The notes: generated by a model not told the origin, from the sequence alone. Counted from the first letter of the stretch, positions 26,301-35,327 are shown. The stretch is DNA of 64,000 nucleotides from Modicisalibacter ilicicola DSM 19980 (GCF_900128925.1 NZ_FQUJ01000008.1:1-64000); one strand, 5' to 3'. Program-made: numbers and translations.

Positions 26301-26622
26301 GCCGGTCCTACTGGGAGTGGCCATCCTGCTGATTGCCTATCGAGTGCATGGTGGACATCGCCGGTGGACGATCCCCGGCGGCGACATTCTGATCCCCCTG
26401 GAACACCTGACAGACAGGATGGGTCGTCGCCTGGCTTCGCGGAAACAAGGTATCCTCGACCATCCGATTCAGACGATCTCCAGCGCCCTGGAGTTGACCC
26501 ATGCTGCCTCTGTGCGTCTCGCTCATGCGGCAATGAACATCGTCGATCGACAGGGCCAGCGTGTGACCGGCATCCTGTTCGGTATCGTGCTGGCAGGATT
26601 GCTCGCCGCCATCCTCTGGTAG
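23395..26622 (+). CDS. Double antiporter-module subunit (two fused NuoL/MrpD-like domains)
   Basis: A 1075-aa membrane protein made of two Proton_antipo_M modules in tandem, about residues 1-500 and 505-1075. Module 1 keeps the TM5-type Glu140 (IFYELLTL), Lys223 (GVKAALVPLHGWLP), Lys254 (VVKAG), Lys344 (HQGLMK) and Lys399. Module 2 keeps the Lys710 equivalent (GIKAGLLLLHVWLP) and the later HHGLAK and SGALAK lysines, but the Glu position is Thr635 (FFTLMSF) and the second Lys is Ala. It replaces a normal MrpA at the end of the operon. GGAG lies 9 nt upstream of the ATG. Complex I-like proton translocation is expected for module 1; module 2 may be structural or altered. Confidence 0.85.
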   Translation: MQPMSTLLILILLSSLIPGIVTFLIPEAHARLRNTLNLGAALVKTALVVVLLVSVLRGDLFEMRVALLPGIDFVLHADAWSLMFISLSSLLWLLTTFYAIGYLAHSQQRSRFFGFFSLCVFATSGIALSGNLITFLIFYELLTLATYPLVVHKGNAESIRAGRKYLAYTLSGGTLFLAGVVWLTAIAGPIEFNATGVLSERGDLSPALLQGIFLLLIAGLGVKAALVPLHGWLPAAMVAPAPVSALLHAVAVVKAGAFGISRIVYDVYGVEFAAQLGVTTPLAIAASVTILYGSTLALFQDGLKRRLAFSTVSQVSYIALGAAIAGPIATIGGIVHLVHQGLMKITLFFCAGNLDETLGIHKISQMNGVGRRMPWTMAAFTIAALGMIGVPPLAGFVSKWYLGYGALETGAYWVIGVLIGSSLLNAAYFLPILYAAWFRPASLERPFTPRTGRLETHWMLLLPPLVTAALALAAGIFAKSSYSPLEWGKLIAAREYDMVAIAELTFTQPQWLIIASLGVPLLCASMALWPRLQSSVLRLLPWAALPALTLALFPVEPANIVSWLFLGSVLQVDELAQPFLLFTALLWLTCGLYARGYLQDDAQRGRFAGFFLLAMVGNFGLILAVDVSSFIVFFTLMSFASYGLVVHRGDERAYRAGRIYISLVVVGEMCLFAAVVTLVNQANSLSIDALAASLDSHWLMALLLIGFGIKAGLLLLHVWLPLAHPVAPAPASAVLSGAMVAAGLLGWLRFLPLGLPGWETWGMLLTFAGLVGIFYGAVVGTLQQEAKTLLAYSTISQMGLMTAGVGMALWQPSLTTMLIPVLALYALHHGLAKGALFLATAVAPAAPTSGPIKWISVVLLVVPALAIVGAPLTSGALAKAALKTPITGSEIDFLLPLITLGAVGSTLLMVRFLYLTWPGGDTRHAPDTPMWLGWLVSVALVVVSAWWLPGFDEAAKKALAWDALWSQSWPVLLGVAILLIAYRVHGGHRRWTIPGGDILIPLEHLTDRMGRRLASRKQGILDHPIQTISSALELTHAASVRLAHAAMNIVDRQGQRVTGILFGIVLAGLLAAILW

Positions 26623-26695
26623 CCATGCTTCATTCGGACTTGTCGCGCGGCGAATGCGTATACTGACGTCTATCGCCTAGCCAGGAACGCTCGAC

Positions 26696-28558
26696 TTGTC
26701 CTCGCCGCATGCCCATCTTCATGCCTCCGACGCCACCGGCTCCCTGAGCGGCTTCTTCAGCGTCTTCCGCTACAGTCGCCGTGCCCTGGGGCTGGTGTGG
26801 GACACCTCTCGGGGCCTGACCATCGGTCTGGCGATCTGTACCCTGGTCGCCGGGGTGCTGCCGGCCGTGGCCGCCTGGGTCGGCAAGCTGATCGTCGATG
26901 CCGTGGTCGCGGCCATGGCCATACACAGTCAGACGGAGGCTCCTCTCGAATTCGCCACGGCCTGGCCGGTACTGCGCTACGTGGCCCTGGAAGCCTTGGT
27001 GATCGCACTGATCGCCCTAGCCCAGCGCGGCCTCTCGGCGCAGCAGTCCCTGTTGCGGGCACTGCTCGGCCAGAAGGTCAATGTGATGATTCTCGAGAAG
27101 GCCGGCACCCTGTCGCTCGCCCAGTTCGAGGATTCGGAGTTCTACGACAAGCTGACCCGTGCACGTCGCGAGGCCTCGACCCGCCCACTGGCACTGGTCA
27201 ACAAGACCTTCGGCCTGCTGCAGAACGCCATCTCGCTGACCAGCTTCGCCGTGCTGCTGGTACAGTTCTCGCCCTGGGCGCTGCTGATACTGCTGATCGG
27301 CGCCCTGCCGGTGTTCGTCTCCGAGGCCAAGTTCTCCGGCGACGCCTTTCGTCTGTTCCGCTGGCGCTCGCCCCAGACACGCATGCAGATGTACCTGGAG
27401 ACCGTGCTGGCCCGGGAGGACAGCATCAAGGAAGTCAAGCTGTTTGGCCTGGAACCGCTGTTCTTGAAGCGCTATCGCGACATCTTCGACAGCCTCTACG
27501 CCGAAGACCGGCGCCTGACGATCCGTCGCGATACCTGGGGGTTCCTGCTCGGCCTGCTGGGCACGCTGGCCTTCTACGGCGCCTATGGCTGGGTGGTGAT
27601 CGAGACCATCGGCGGGCGTCTGACCCTGGGCGAAATGACCATGTACCTGATGGTGTTCAAGCAGGGTCAGTCGGCGCTCTCGGCAAGCCTCACCGCCATC
27701 AGCGGCATGTACGAGGACAATTTGTATCTCTCCAACCTCTATGAATACCTGGAGCAGCCGGTGGCACCCTCTACGGGCAGTCTCACCGAGGGCGCCCTCC
27801 CCGGCGACGGCATCCGCTTCGAGAACGTCGGCTTCACCTACCCCGGCACCCAGCAGCCCGTCCTGCAGGATATCGACCTGCACCTGCGCCCCAGCGAGAG
27901 CCTGGCGCTGGTGGGCCAGAACGGCTCCGGCAAGACCACCCTGATCAAGCTCCTGACACGACTCTACGACCCCAGCGAGGGCCGTATCCTGCTCGACGGC
28001 AGCGATCTCAAGGAGTGGGACGATGCGACACTGCGCCGGCGGATCGGAGTGATCTTCCAGGATTTCGAACGCTATCAGCTACAGGTCGGTGAAAACCTCG
28101 GCGTCGGCGATGTCGCCGCCTTCACCGATACCGTGCGCTGGGAGCGCGCGGCGCGCCAGGGCATGGCCGACGCCTTCATCAGCCGCCTCGAACACGGCTA
28201 CCGGACGCAACTAGGACGCTGGTTCAAGGATGGCCAGGAGCTCTCCGGCGGCCAGTGGCAGAAGATCGCCCTGGCCCGCGCCTACATGCGCGAAGAGGCC
28301 GACATCCTGGTCCTCGACGAACCCACCGCCGCCATGGACGCCGCCGCCGAGGCCCAGGTGTTCGAGCAATTCCGGCGCCACGCCCGACACCGCATGACCC
28401 TGCTGATCTCGCATCGCTTCTCGACGGTGCGTGCCGCCGACCAGATCGTGGTGATCGATGCCGGGCGCATCATCGAGCAGGGCGCTCACGAAGAACTGCT
28501 CGCCCAGGAGGGGCGCTACGCGCAGCTGTTTCGGATGCAGGCCGCGGGTTATCAGTAG
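26696..28558 (+). CDS. ABC transporter, fused permease and ATPase (exporter type)
   Basis: A 620-aa half-transporter. An N-terminal ABC membrane domain of six helices (about 30-340) is followed by an ATPase with Walker A VGQNGSGKTTLIKL, signature LSGGQWQKIALARAYMR, Walker B ILVLDEPTAAMD and the switch His in LISHRF. It should act as a homodimer or with an unlinked partner to export lipids, peptides or drugs. The start is a TTG at 26696 with AGGAA upstream. It lies 73 bp after the antiporter operon and is followed by an unrelated gene. Substrate unknown. Confidence 0.88.
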   Translation: MSSPHAHLHASDATGSLSGFFSVFRYSRRALGLVWDTSRGLTIGLAICTLVAGVLPAVAAWVGKLIVDAVVAAMAIHSQTEAPLEFATAWPVLRYVALEALVIALIALAQRGLSAQQSLLRALLGQKVNVMILEKAGTLSLAQFEDSEFYDKLTRARREASTRPLALVNKTFGLLQNAISLTSFAVLLVQFSPWALLILLIGALPVFVSEAKFSGDAFRLFRWRSPQTRMQMYLETVLAREDSIKEVKLFGLEPLFLKRYRDIFDSLYAEDRRLTIRRDTWGFLLGLLGTLAFYGAYGWVVIETIGGRLTLGEMTMYLMVFKQGQSALSASLTAISGMYEDNLYLSNLYEYLEQPVAPSTGSLTEGALPGDGIRFENVGFTYPGTQQPVLQDIDLHLRPSESLALVGQNGSGKTTLIKLLTRLYDPSEGRILLDGSDLKEWDDATLRRRIGVIFQDFERYQLQVGENLGVGDVAAFTDTVRWERAARQGMADAFISRLEHGYRTQLGRWFKDGQELSGGQWQKIALARAYMREEADILVLDEPTAAMDAAAEAQVFEQFRRHARHRMTLLISHRFSTVRAADQIVVIDAGRIIEQGAHEELLAQEGRYAQLFRMQAAGYQ

Positions 28559-28638
28559 ATGCTCGTGATACAGCGTATTTCCGGGCACTCGAAAGCCACT
28601 ACACTGAAATCCTTGGAATACACTTCGAGGACTTCCAA

Positions 28639-29067
28639 ATGTCAACGACTCAGGAATGCCGGGGCAGCTGCCTGTGTGGCGCGGTGCGTCTGGCAATCAC
28701 GGTCAACGATCATCGCGTGGATGCCTGTCACTGCGACATGTGCCGCAAATGGGGTGGCGGCCCGCTGTTTGCCGTCCAGGCCAGCCAGGGGGTACGCATC
28801 GAGGGCGAGGAAGACGTCACGATCTACCCCTCTTCCGACTGGGCGGAACGCGGCTTCTGCCGCCAGTGCGGCACCCATCTCTTCTACCGTTTGAAGGCAG
28901 GCGGATACTGGGCCATTCCCGCAGGTCTGTTCGACGGCAACCCGCCCTGGGTCTTCGATCAGCAGATATTCATCGACCAGAAACCCGACTTTTACGACTT
29001 TGCCAATGCGACCCGCAACATGACCGGCCAGGAGGTATTCGAGGCCTTCGGGGCGGCACCCGGATAA
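28639..29067 (+). CDS. GFA-family (glutathione-dependent formaldehyde-activating-like) zinc protein
   Basis: A 142-aa protein of the GFA/CENP-V fold. Zinc ligands are visible: C11 and C13 in GSCLCGAV, C30, C32 and C35 in ACHCDMCRK, and C74 and C77 in FCRQCGTH. The family includes glutathione S-(hydroxymethyl) synthases, but most bacterial members have unknown substrates. The ATG at 28639 has GAGGA 8 nt upstream. It is followed 110 bp later by a peroxiredoxin gene, hinting at thiol metabolism. Confidence 0.85.
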   Translation: MSTTQECRGSCLCGAVRLAITVNDHRVDACHCDMCRKWGGGPLFAVQASQGVRIEGEEDVTIYPSSDWAERGFCRQCGTHLFYRLKAGGYWAIPAGLFDGNPPWVFDQQIFIDQKPDFYDFANATRNMTGQEVFEAFGAAPG

Positions 29068-29177
29068 CGTCAGATGCGCCTGCGACCAGAGGAGTGGAGG
29101 CTTTACCACTTGCTCCGAGCCACCGGCAAGCTCATCATCGGCGGACACCCGACACCCTTTCAGAAGGATGCAATGAC

Positions 29178-29654
29178 ATGACCCTCTCTGTAGGCGACAA
29201 GATTCCCGACGTCACCCTCAAGACCAACGGTGCCGACGGCCCCGAAGACATCTCCACCGGCGAGCTGTTCGCAGGCAAGCGCGTGGTGCTGTTCGCGGTG
29301 CCCGGTGCCTTCACGCCCGGCTGCTCGAACACCCACATGCCCGGCTTCGTGATCAAGGCCGACGACATCTACGCCAAGGGTGTCGACACCATCGCCTGCA
29401 TGGCGGTCAACGACGCCTTCGTGATGAACGCCTGGCAGAAGGACCAGAACGCGCAGCAGATCACCATGCTCGCCGACGGCAATGCCGAATTCACCAAGGC
29501 ACTGGGCCTGGAGCTGGACGCCAGCGGTGGCGGCATGGGCACCCGCAGCAAGCGCTTCGCGCTGATCGCCGACGACGGCGTGGTGGAGTACCTGGGCGTG
29601 GACGCCAAGGGTGTACAGGAAAGCAGTGCCGAGACGGTACTGGAAAAGCTTTGA
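29178..29654 (+). CDS. Peroxiredoxin of the Prx5 group
   Basis: A 158-aa thioredoxin-fold peroxidase starting MTLSVGDKIPDVTL. The peroxidatic Cys49 is in PGAFTPGCSNTHMPGF, the Prx5 version of the PxxxTxxC active site. Conserved MAVNDAFVMNAW and GGGMGTRSKRFALI follow. It reduces hydrogen and organic peroxides with thioredoxin or glutathione. No second conserved Cys is evident near the C-terminus, so a 1-Cys mechanism is likely. The ATG at 29178 has AAGGA 11 nt upstream. Confidence 0.92.
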   Translation: MTLSVGDKIPDVTLKTNGADGPEDISTGELFAGKRVVLFAVPGAFTPGCSNTHMPGFVIKADDIYAKGVDTIACMAVNDAFVMNAWQKDQNAQQITMLADGNAEFTKALGLELDASGGGMGTRSKRFALIADDGVVEYLGVDAKGVQESSAETVLEKL

Positions 29655-29697
29655 GAGCGACTTTTCCCGATGTTGACTCCCCCACCGTCACTCCGAT

Positions 29698-30069
29698 TCA
29701 GGGCACAAGAGCAACTGATACGCGAAAAAGCTGTGGGGTGACCGTGCGTTTTATCTGCTTTACCACTATCTCGTAGGTCTGCCTATCGGAAGGAACGCGC
29801 GGGAACTTCTGGGGGTCCATCGGATCCTGAAGCAAGGCACTGATATTGTCATCTTCGATCACCTGCAATGAGACCTGCCGGCCTGCTTCGGTAACTAGCT
29901 GATAACAGAGCGTTTGCTCCGGCAGGATCATGTCGGCGATCACGACGGTGTTCGTTTCCGGTTCGACATCGACAGGCGTGCAGTCGCCCTGGGCGAACGC
30001 CAAGCCATCTGTGACGAGATACAGCATGCTCGACATCAACACCGCGCCAAGGCGTGATTGTTTGCTCAT
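29698..30069 (-). CDS. Secreted protein of unknown function
   Basis: A 123-aa protein with a clear signal peptide (basic MSKQSRLG, hydrophobic core, cleavage near LAFAQG). The mature part has two cysteines (DCTP and LCYQ), which may form a disulphide, and is rich in beta-prone segments. No family is recognised. The start at 30069 has AAGGGG upstream; an in-frame ATG at 30105 would add a very basic extension. It is divergent from the BCCT carrier gene. Confidence 0.6.
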   Translation of the reverse strand: MSKQSRLGAVLMSSMLYLVTDGLAFAQGDCTPVDVEPETNTVVIADMILPEQTLCYQLVTEAGRQVSLQVIEDDNISALLQDPMDPQKFPRVPSDRQTYEIVVKQIKRTVTPQLFRVSVALVP

Positions 30070-30270
30070 ACGCGCCCCTTGCCGCCTACGCCGTTTTAGG
30101 TTCATGCCATTTCCGCCAGTGTCGTCCGCTTGCCCCGAGCCCCTGCCTAGACAATCCAGATAGCCTGCACTATCCCTGATAGACACATGATCCAGCATGC
30201 CATCCATCGCAAGAGAAGACCGCGCTTCGACCCGCGAGTGCGATCGTGACAGTAGCAAGGAGGCTGGCCC

Positions 30271-31884
30271 GTGCGAGACTACCTGAAGGAACACACCAAT
30301 CCTCCCGTTTTTATCATCTCGGCCGTGATTATCCTGGCATTCGTCGCCTGGGGTGTGGCACTGCCTTCCCAGCTCGACAAGATCGCGAAGATGATCAATG
30401 GCTGGATCACTGCGGATTTCGGTTGGTGGTACATGCTGGTCACGACGCTATTCTTGATTTTCATCATAGTGGTGATGTTCAGCAGCTGGGGAAAGATTCG
30501 TCTGGGACCCGACGACAGCCGCCCCGACTGGAGCACGCTTTCCTGGTTCGCGATGCTGTTCACGGCCGGGATGGGCATCGGACTGGTATTCTTCGGTGTC
30601 GCCGAACCGATCTTTCACTTCAATTCGCCCCCGGTGGGCGAAGGTGGCACCAGCGAGACGGCGCTCAGGGCCATGGGCATCACCCTGTTCCACTGGGGCC
30701 TTCATCCCTGGGCCGTATATATCGTGATGGGGCTGTCCCTGGGGTATTTCTGCTTTCGCAAGAACCTGCCCATGCGCCCGGCGGCGGCGCTCTATCCATT
30801 GATCGGCAAGCATATCTATGGCCCCATCGGCAACGCCATCGACATCCTGGCAGTGTTCGGCACCCTGTTCGGCCTTGCCACCTCCCTGGGCTTCGGCGCC
30901 ACACAGATCAATACCGGCCTCAACGTCCTGTTCGGCGTCAGCGTCGGCGCCATTCCGCAAGTCGTCATCATCGGCTTGATCACCGCCGTGGCGGTCACTT
31001 CGGTGATGCTGGGCATCGATGCCGGTATCCGTCGTCTGTCGGTCATCAACCTCTTTCTGGCGATGATACTAGCGGCCTTCGTCTTCTTCGTCGGCCCCAC
31101 CATCTTCATTCTGGAATTCATGGTCAGCAGTACCGGCTATTATCTGCAACACCTGCCGGAGCGCAGCTTCCAGATGTACTCCTTTTCCGAGGCGGGTTCC
31201 GACTGGCTGGCCAGCTGGACCCTGTTCTACTGGGGGTGGTGGATCTCCTGGTCGCCCTTCGTGGGCATGTTCATTGCCCGGGTCTCACGGGGGCGTACCA
31301 TTCGCCAGTTCATTGCCGGCACGCTGCTGGCGCCGGTAGGGGCATCCATCGCCTGGTTCTCGATCTTCGGTGGTAGCGCCATCAAGGCGATCCTCGACGA
31401 CCCCGACAACCCCCTGGCCGATGCCGGCACCACCGACGCCATGTTTACCCTGATGGAGCAACTGCCGGTGCTGTCGATCCTGGGAACCCTGGGTTCGTTG
31501 GTGGCTATCCTCGTGGTCACGCTATTCTTTGCCACCTCATCGGATTCCGGCTCCCTGGTGGTGGATATGCTGACCAATGGTGGCGATCCCAACCCGATCT
31601 GGCAGCAGCGAATGTTCTGGGCCGTGCTGGAAGGCGTGGTGGCTGCCGTACTGCTGGCGGCGGGCTGGACCGCCGCCGGCGATGCAGCCAGCGCCCTGAC
31701 GCCCCTGCAGACCGCTGCGGTGGCCTCGGGCCTGCCTTTCTCGTTCGTGCTCCTCTTCATGTGCTGGGGGCTGGTGCGGGGGCTTTCCCAGGAAAGCGCG
31801 CTGACGGAATCGGGGCGACGCCTCCGGAAATATCCCTACCCGTCGCAACCGCCTCGGGAGGATGAAGGGAAAAGCTCGACATGA
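30271..31884 (+). CDS. BCCT-family betaine/choline/carnitine transporter
   Basis: A 537-aa inner-membrane carrier with 12 predicted helices. Family signatures include GMGIGLVFFGVAEP in helix 3 and FYWGWWISWSPFVGMFIAR, the Trp-rich substrate and Na+ site in helix 8, then GRTIRQF. It takes up quaternary ammonium compounds with Na+ or H+ as an osmoprotectant system, in line with a halophilic host. It starts at a GTG (30271) with GGAGG 7 nt upstream. The C-terminal tail is short, so osmosensing by a long cytoplasmic tail as in BetP is unlikely. The exact ligand is not determined. Confidence 0.92.
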   Translation: MRDYLKEHTNPPVFIISAVIILAFVAWGVALPSQLDKIAKMINGWITADFGWWYMLVTTLFLIFIIVVMFSSWGKIRLGPDDSRPDWSTLSWFAMLFTAGMGIGLVFFGVAEPIFHFNSPPVGEGGTSETALRAMGITLFHWGLHPWAVYIVMGLSLGYFCFRKNLPMRPAAALYPLIGKHIYGPIGNAIDILAVFGTLFGLATSLGFGATQINTGLNVLFGVSVGAIPQVVIIGLITAVAVTSVMLGIDAGIRRLSVINLFLAMILAAFVFFVGPTIFILEFMVSSTGYYLQHLPERSFQMYSFSEAGSDWLASWTLFYWGWWISWSPFVGMFIARVSRGRTIRQFIAGTLLAPVGASIAWFSIFGGSAIKAILDDPDNPLADAGTTDAMFTLMEQLPVLSILGTLGSLVAILVVTLFFATSSDSGSLVVDMLTNGGDPNPIWQQRMFWAVLEGVVAAVLLAAGWTAAGDAASALTPLQTAAVASGLPFSFVLLFMCWGLVRGLSQESALTESGRRLRKYPYPSQPPREDEGKSST

Positions 31885-31955
31885 TGAAACGACGGGCTGT
31901 CGCCCTTTCATGGCATGGTGGCACAGTACGTCACGGCGGGCTCAAGAGCCTCGGA

Positions 31956-32711
31956 TCACTCCGGATACCATTCCCGTAACCGTACCTCGATGTCGGGATT
32001 CTGCTCGTTCACCAGCGTCTTGAATCGTTGTACGTCCTGGCCTCGGTAGTGGTAGGGATAGACCACCGCCGGGGCGAAATCCAGCACCGCATCGGCGGCC
32101 TGCTCGACGTCCATCGTATAGGGCAGGTTCATGCATACGAACGCCATGTCGATATCCTCGAGTGAGCGCATCTCCTCGATGCCTTCGGTATCGCCGGAAA
32201 TATACACCCGCTTGTCACCCAGGGTGAGCACATAGCCGTTGCCGAAGCCCCTGGGGTGACGAGGATCCTCGTCCTCGGGCAGGTTGTACATGGGCATGGC
32301 ATGAATACGCAGGCCGTCGAGTTCGATAGTGTCGCCATTGGCCATGACGCGCTGTGCCTCGCCATAGGAATCGCCGATCTCGTCGGCCACCGACTGAGGC
32401 ATGATCACGGTTGCCGCCGAGGTATCGATCGCATCCAGCGTCTCGGTGCTCAAGTGGTCGCCGTGCGGGTGCGTGATCAGGATCAGATCCGCGGCATCGA
32501 GGCCCTGGTAAGCGTCGGCGGTTCCGGTTGGATCGATGTAGATCGTCTGGTCGTTCCACTGCAGCACCAGGCTGCCATGCTCGATGGGGGAGAGAGACAC
32601 GGGTCCCTGCGCGGTTGACATGGCGTCTTCGCTGTCGGCAGCTTGCGCCTGTAGCGGGACGCTGGTGAGGCTCAAAAGCGCTGCCGAAAGAGCAACAGGG
32701 ATGATCTTCAT
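31956..32711 (-). CDS. Periplasmic metallo-beta-lactamase-fold hydrolase (UlaG/L-ascorbate lactonase-like)
   Basis: A 251-aa exported protein. A signal peptide runs to about residue 25 (LQAQAAD). The metal motif HPHGDH is at 81-86, with further ligands in the YISGDTEGI strand (Asp) and VYPYHYRGQD (His). The compact, COG2220-like layout resembles UlaG-type lactonases and metal-dependent hydrolases, not classical beta-lactamases. The start is the ATG at 32709-32711; the ribosome site GGTGA is weak. No antibiotic role can be inferred. Confidence 0.82.
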   Translation of the reverse strand: MKIIPVALSAALLSLTSVPLQAQAADSEDAMSTAQGPVSLSPIEHGSLVLQWNDQTIYIDPTGTADAYQGLDAADLILITHPHGDHLSTETLDAIDTSAATVIMPQSVADEIGDSYGEAQRVMANGDTIELDGLRIHAMPMYNLPEDEDPRHPRGFGNGYVLTLGDKRVYISGDTEGIEEMRSLEDIDMAFVCMNLPYTMDVEQAADAVLDFAPAVVYPYHYRGQDVQRFKTLVNEQNPDIEVRLREWYPE

Positions 32712-32831
32712 TGCATTCACCAGTGGTTGGATAGTTTCTTGGCTAGCATGCCCCCCAGCTCTGCAGTTTAGACAACAAGCCCCTGGAAAATCCGGAAATC
32801 GCGCACCATGCACAAGGGGTAAACGCCGCTA

Positions 32832-34610
32832 TCACCGCCGCGCCTTGGTCAGGGGTTCGGGTAGAATGCGCTCGAGCGCGGTTTGGCGATCCTTGGCACC
32901 ATGGGCCGCCACGACCTGGCTGTCCAATAGCGTCTGATCACGGGAACGCGTTCGAGCGACGATATCCTCGGCATCGGCGTCGCAGTAGCCAAGCGACGTC
33001 AGCGCCTCCTTGCCGACTCGCAAGGCCGCCTCGGCGGTTTCGCGCACGACGCCATTTACCCCCATGTCGATGAGCTTGATCGCGTGAATGCGGTCATAGG
33101 CACGCGCCAGGATGCGCAGGTGATCGAAATCGCGCTGCACCAGCGCCACGATACGATCGCACACCTGGGGATCATTGACGCACAGGATCACCAGACGCGC
33201 CTCCATCGCACCGGCGGCGCGCAGCACGTCGCGCCGCGTGCCATCGCCGAAATGCACCCGGGAACCGAAACGGCCCGCCTCGCGGACCCGATCGGCATCG
33301 TTGTCGATGACGGTGATGGACTGGTGCTCCGAAAGAAGCGGCTGGGCGACGATCTGCCCGAAGCGGCCGAAACCGACGATCAGCACGCTGCCGCCCGCAT
33401 CGGCGAAATCTTCCTCGATGGATTGAGGCTTGGACGCCTTGAAGAGCAGGCTGTCGAGGCGATCGAGCAGCGACGAGACCGCCATCGACAGAGTGACGAT
33501 GGCCACCAGGATAGAGGCCGTTTCAGCATCGAACAGGGTGGCGGATGCCGCCGCCGAGAACAGCACGAAGCCGAATTCGCCATGCTGGGCAAGGGCCAGC
33601 GCCGTGCGTGTCGAGGTCTCGTGGCTCGACCGGAACAGCCGCGAGACGAGATAGATCGTGAGGCCCTTGAGCGTCATGAACAGCGGTACCGCGACGAGGA
33701 TCAACGCCCAGTTGTCGACGACACTCGGCAGATCGAGGGACAGGCCGACCGCCATGAAGAACAGCCCCAGGAACAGGCCGCGGAACGGCTCGATGTTGGC
33801 CTCCACCTCATGCCGATAGGGCGACTCGGCAAGCATGACCCCGGCGATGAAGGCGCCCATCGCATAGGACATGCCGGCGAGATCCATGATCAGCGCCGCG
33901 GCGATGACCACCCCCAGCGCACTGGCGGTCATGATCTCCGGCATTCGGGTGCGCGCCAGGATTCGAAACATCGGCTCGAGCGCGTAACGGCCGATGCCGA
34001 TCAGCAAACCGATGGCCAGAATGGCGAAACCGATGGCGATGAAGTTGTCGGCAAGGCTCATCTCCTCGCCGGTCGGCGAAAGAAGCTGAACCAGCAGCAA
34101 CAGGGGAACGATCGCCAGGTCCTCGAACAACAGGATCGAGAACGTCGCCTGGCCATAGTCACTGCCCCGCTCGCCTTTCTCGTCGAGCACCTGAACCACC
34201 AACGCCGTCGAGGAAAGCGTCAGCCCCAGACCGATGATCAGGCTCGCCTGCCAGCTGAGTCCAAACAGCAGCGGAACGAAAGCCAGTACCCCACCACACG
34301 CGATCACCTGAACGAGCCCACGCCCGAAGATCGTACCGCGCAGCTCCCACAGGCGCGCCGGCCTGAATTCCAGGCCGATCACGAACAGGAACAGAACGAC
34401 ACCAAACTCGGCGAAATGCAAAAGCTCTTCGGGGTGCGCCGCAAAGCTCAACGACAGAAAGGCCCCCGCCGCGAGCCCGGCGACCAGGTAGCCGATGATC
34501 GTCCCCAACCCGAGCCGCCGCGACAGCGGCACGAACAGGCAAGCCAGCACGATCAGCCCTAAGGCTTCCCAGAAGCGCAGCTCCAGGGCGGTGGGGTCAA
34601 AGCTCGGCAC
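32832..34610 (-). CDS. Monovalent cation:proton antiporter-2 (KefB/KefC type) with TrkA-N domain
   Basis: A 592-aa protein. A CPA2 exchanger domain of about 12 helices (residues 1-385), with GLIVLACLFVPLSRRLGLGTIIGYLVAG split across the first helices and LGLTLSSTALVVQVLDEKGE, is joined to a cytoplasmic RCK/TrkA-N domain. The dinucleotide motif is VLIVGFGRFGQIVAQPL, followed by VIDNDADRV and FGDGTRRDVL. It exports K+ in exchange for H+ and is gated by nucleotides or glutathione adducts. No KefF/KefG quinone reductase gene is adjacent. Confidence 0.9.
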   Translation of the reverse strand: MPSFDPTALELRFWEALGLIVLACLFVPLSRRLGLGTIIGYLVAGLAAGAFLSLSFAAHPEELLHFAEFGVVLFLFVIGLEFRPARLWELRGTIFGRGLVQVIACGGVLAFVPLLFGLSWQASLIIGLGLTLSSTALVVQVLDEKGERGSDYGQATFSILLFEDLAIVPLLLLVQLLSPTGEEMSLADNFIAIGFAILAIGLLIGIGRYALEPMFRILARTRMPEIMTASALGVVIAAALIMDLAGMSYAMGAFIAGVMLAESPYRHEVEANIEPFRGLFLGLFFMAVGLSLDLPSVVDNWALILVAVPLFMTLKGLTIYLVSRLFRSSHETSTRTALALAQHGEFGFVLFSAAASATLFDAETASILVAIVTLSMAVSSLLDRLDSLLFKASKPQSIEEDFADAGGSVLIVGFGRFGQIVAQPLLSEHQSITVIDNDADRVREAGRFGSRVHFGDGTRRDVLRAAGAMEARLVILCVNDPQVCDRIVALVQRDFDHLRILARAYDRIHAIKLIDMGVNGVVRETAEAALRVGKEALTSLGYCDADAEDIVARTRSRDQTLLDSQVVAAHGAKDRQTALERILPEPLTKARR

Positions 34611-34799
34611 ACACGACTCCTCTGGGCGCTATTATTGATGGATAGTGTACCCCGCCCTCGGCGCGTTTGGGCCGCCCCCTGTTCTCGGGCAGCGGGATCA
34701 ACTCCTCCTCATCACCCGGCACCGTCTCGAATCGTCCTTGCTCCCACTCCTACTTCGCCTGTTCGAGCCGCGAGGAGATGAAGCTTAACCCACCGAGAA

Positions 34800-35216
34800 C
34801 TACCGCGCCGGTTCCCCCACCCCATGGTCCCAATGCCGCAACAGGAACAAGGCGATGAAGGCGCCCAGCACCGGCACCCCGGCGATGAACAGATGGTTCG
34901 TCGAGTTGCCCCAGGGGTCGAGCAACAACCGCCAGGAGACGATCACACTGACCGCATGCAGCCCGAGCGCTGCGCCGTAGGCAATCGTCTTCAGGCGACC
35001 GATGAACAGGCAGATCGCGATGGCGATCTCGACCACACCGAACAGATAGCCGAGCGACTCCGATACGTTCAGGCCATAGAAATATCCCCAGATGGCCGTC
35101 GTGTTCTGGGGCACGACGAATTTCTCGATGCCCCATTGCAACAGGAACACACCCAAGGTGATGCGCAGTACCAGCAATGCGCGTGACACGGTCTGGGTCA
35201 GCAGTTCGTCTTTCAT
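34800..35216 (-). CDS. DoxX-like membrane protein
   Basis: A 138-aa protein with four hydrophobic helices, beginning MKDELLTQTVSRALLVLRI. The pattern of LLQWGIEKFVVPQ in helix 1 and YLFGVVEIAIAICLFIGRLK in helices 2-3 fits the DoxX/DUF417 superfamily. The ATG at 35216 has GGAGG 7 nt upstream, so a longer frame to 35267 is rejected. Some members work with thiol-oxidation systems, but most are uncharacterised. It lies between the Kef-type antiporter and a LysR gene in the same direction. Confidence 0.72.
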   Translation of the reverse strand: MKDELLTQTVSRALLVLRITLGVFLLQWGIEKFVVPQNTTAIWGYFYGLNVSESLGYLFGVVEIAIAICLFIGRLKTIAYGAALGLHAVSVIVSWRLLLDPWGNSTNHLFIAGVPVLGAFIALFLLRHWDHGVGEPAR

Positions 35217-35327
35217 GAGCGCCTCCACGGAGCAGTTGGCTACCAATGACACTTGGTCGTCCATCACGCCTCACCCTTTCACGGCGAACATCGGCCATTC
35301 ATGCTGGGTGGCAGATGGCGCAGTGTG

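Noticed and set aside
31894-31908. Short GGGC-TGTC-GCCC-TTTC hairpin after the BCCT gene
   Set aside because: Only a 4-bp stem; too weak to call a terminator.
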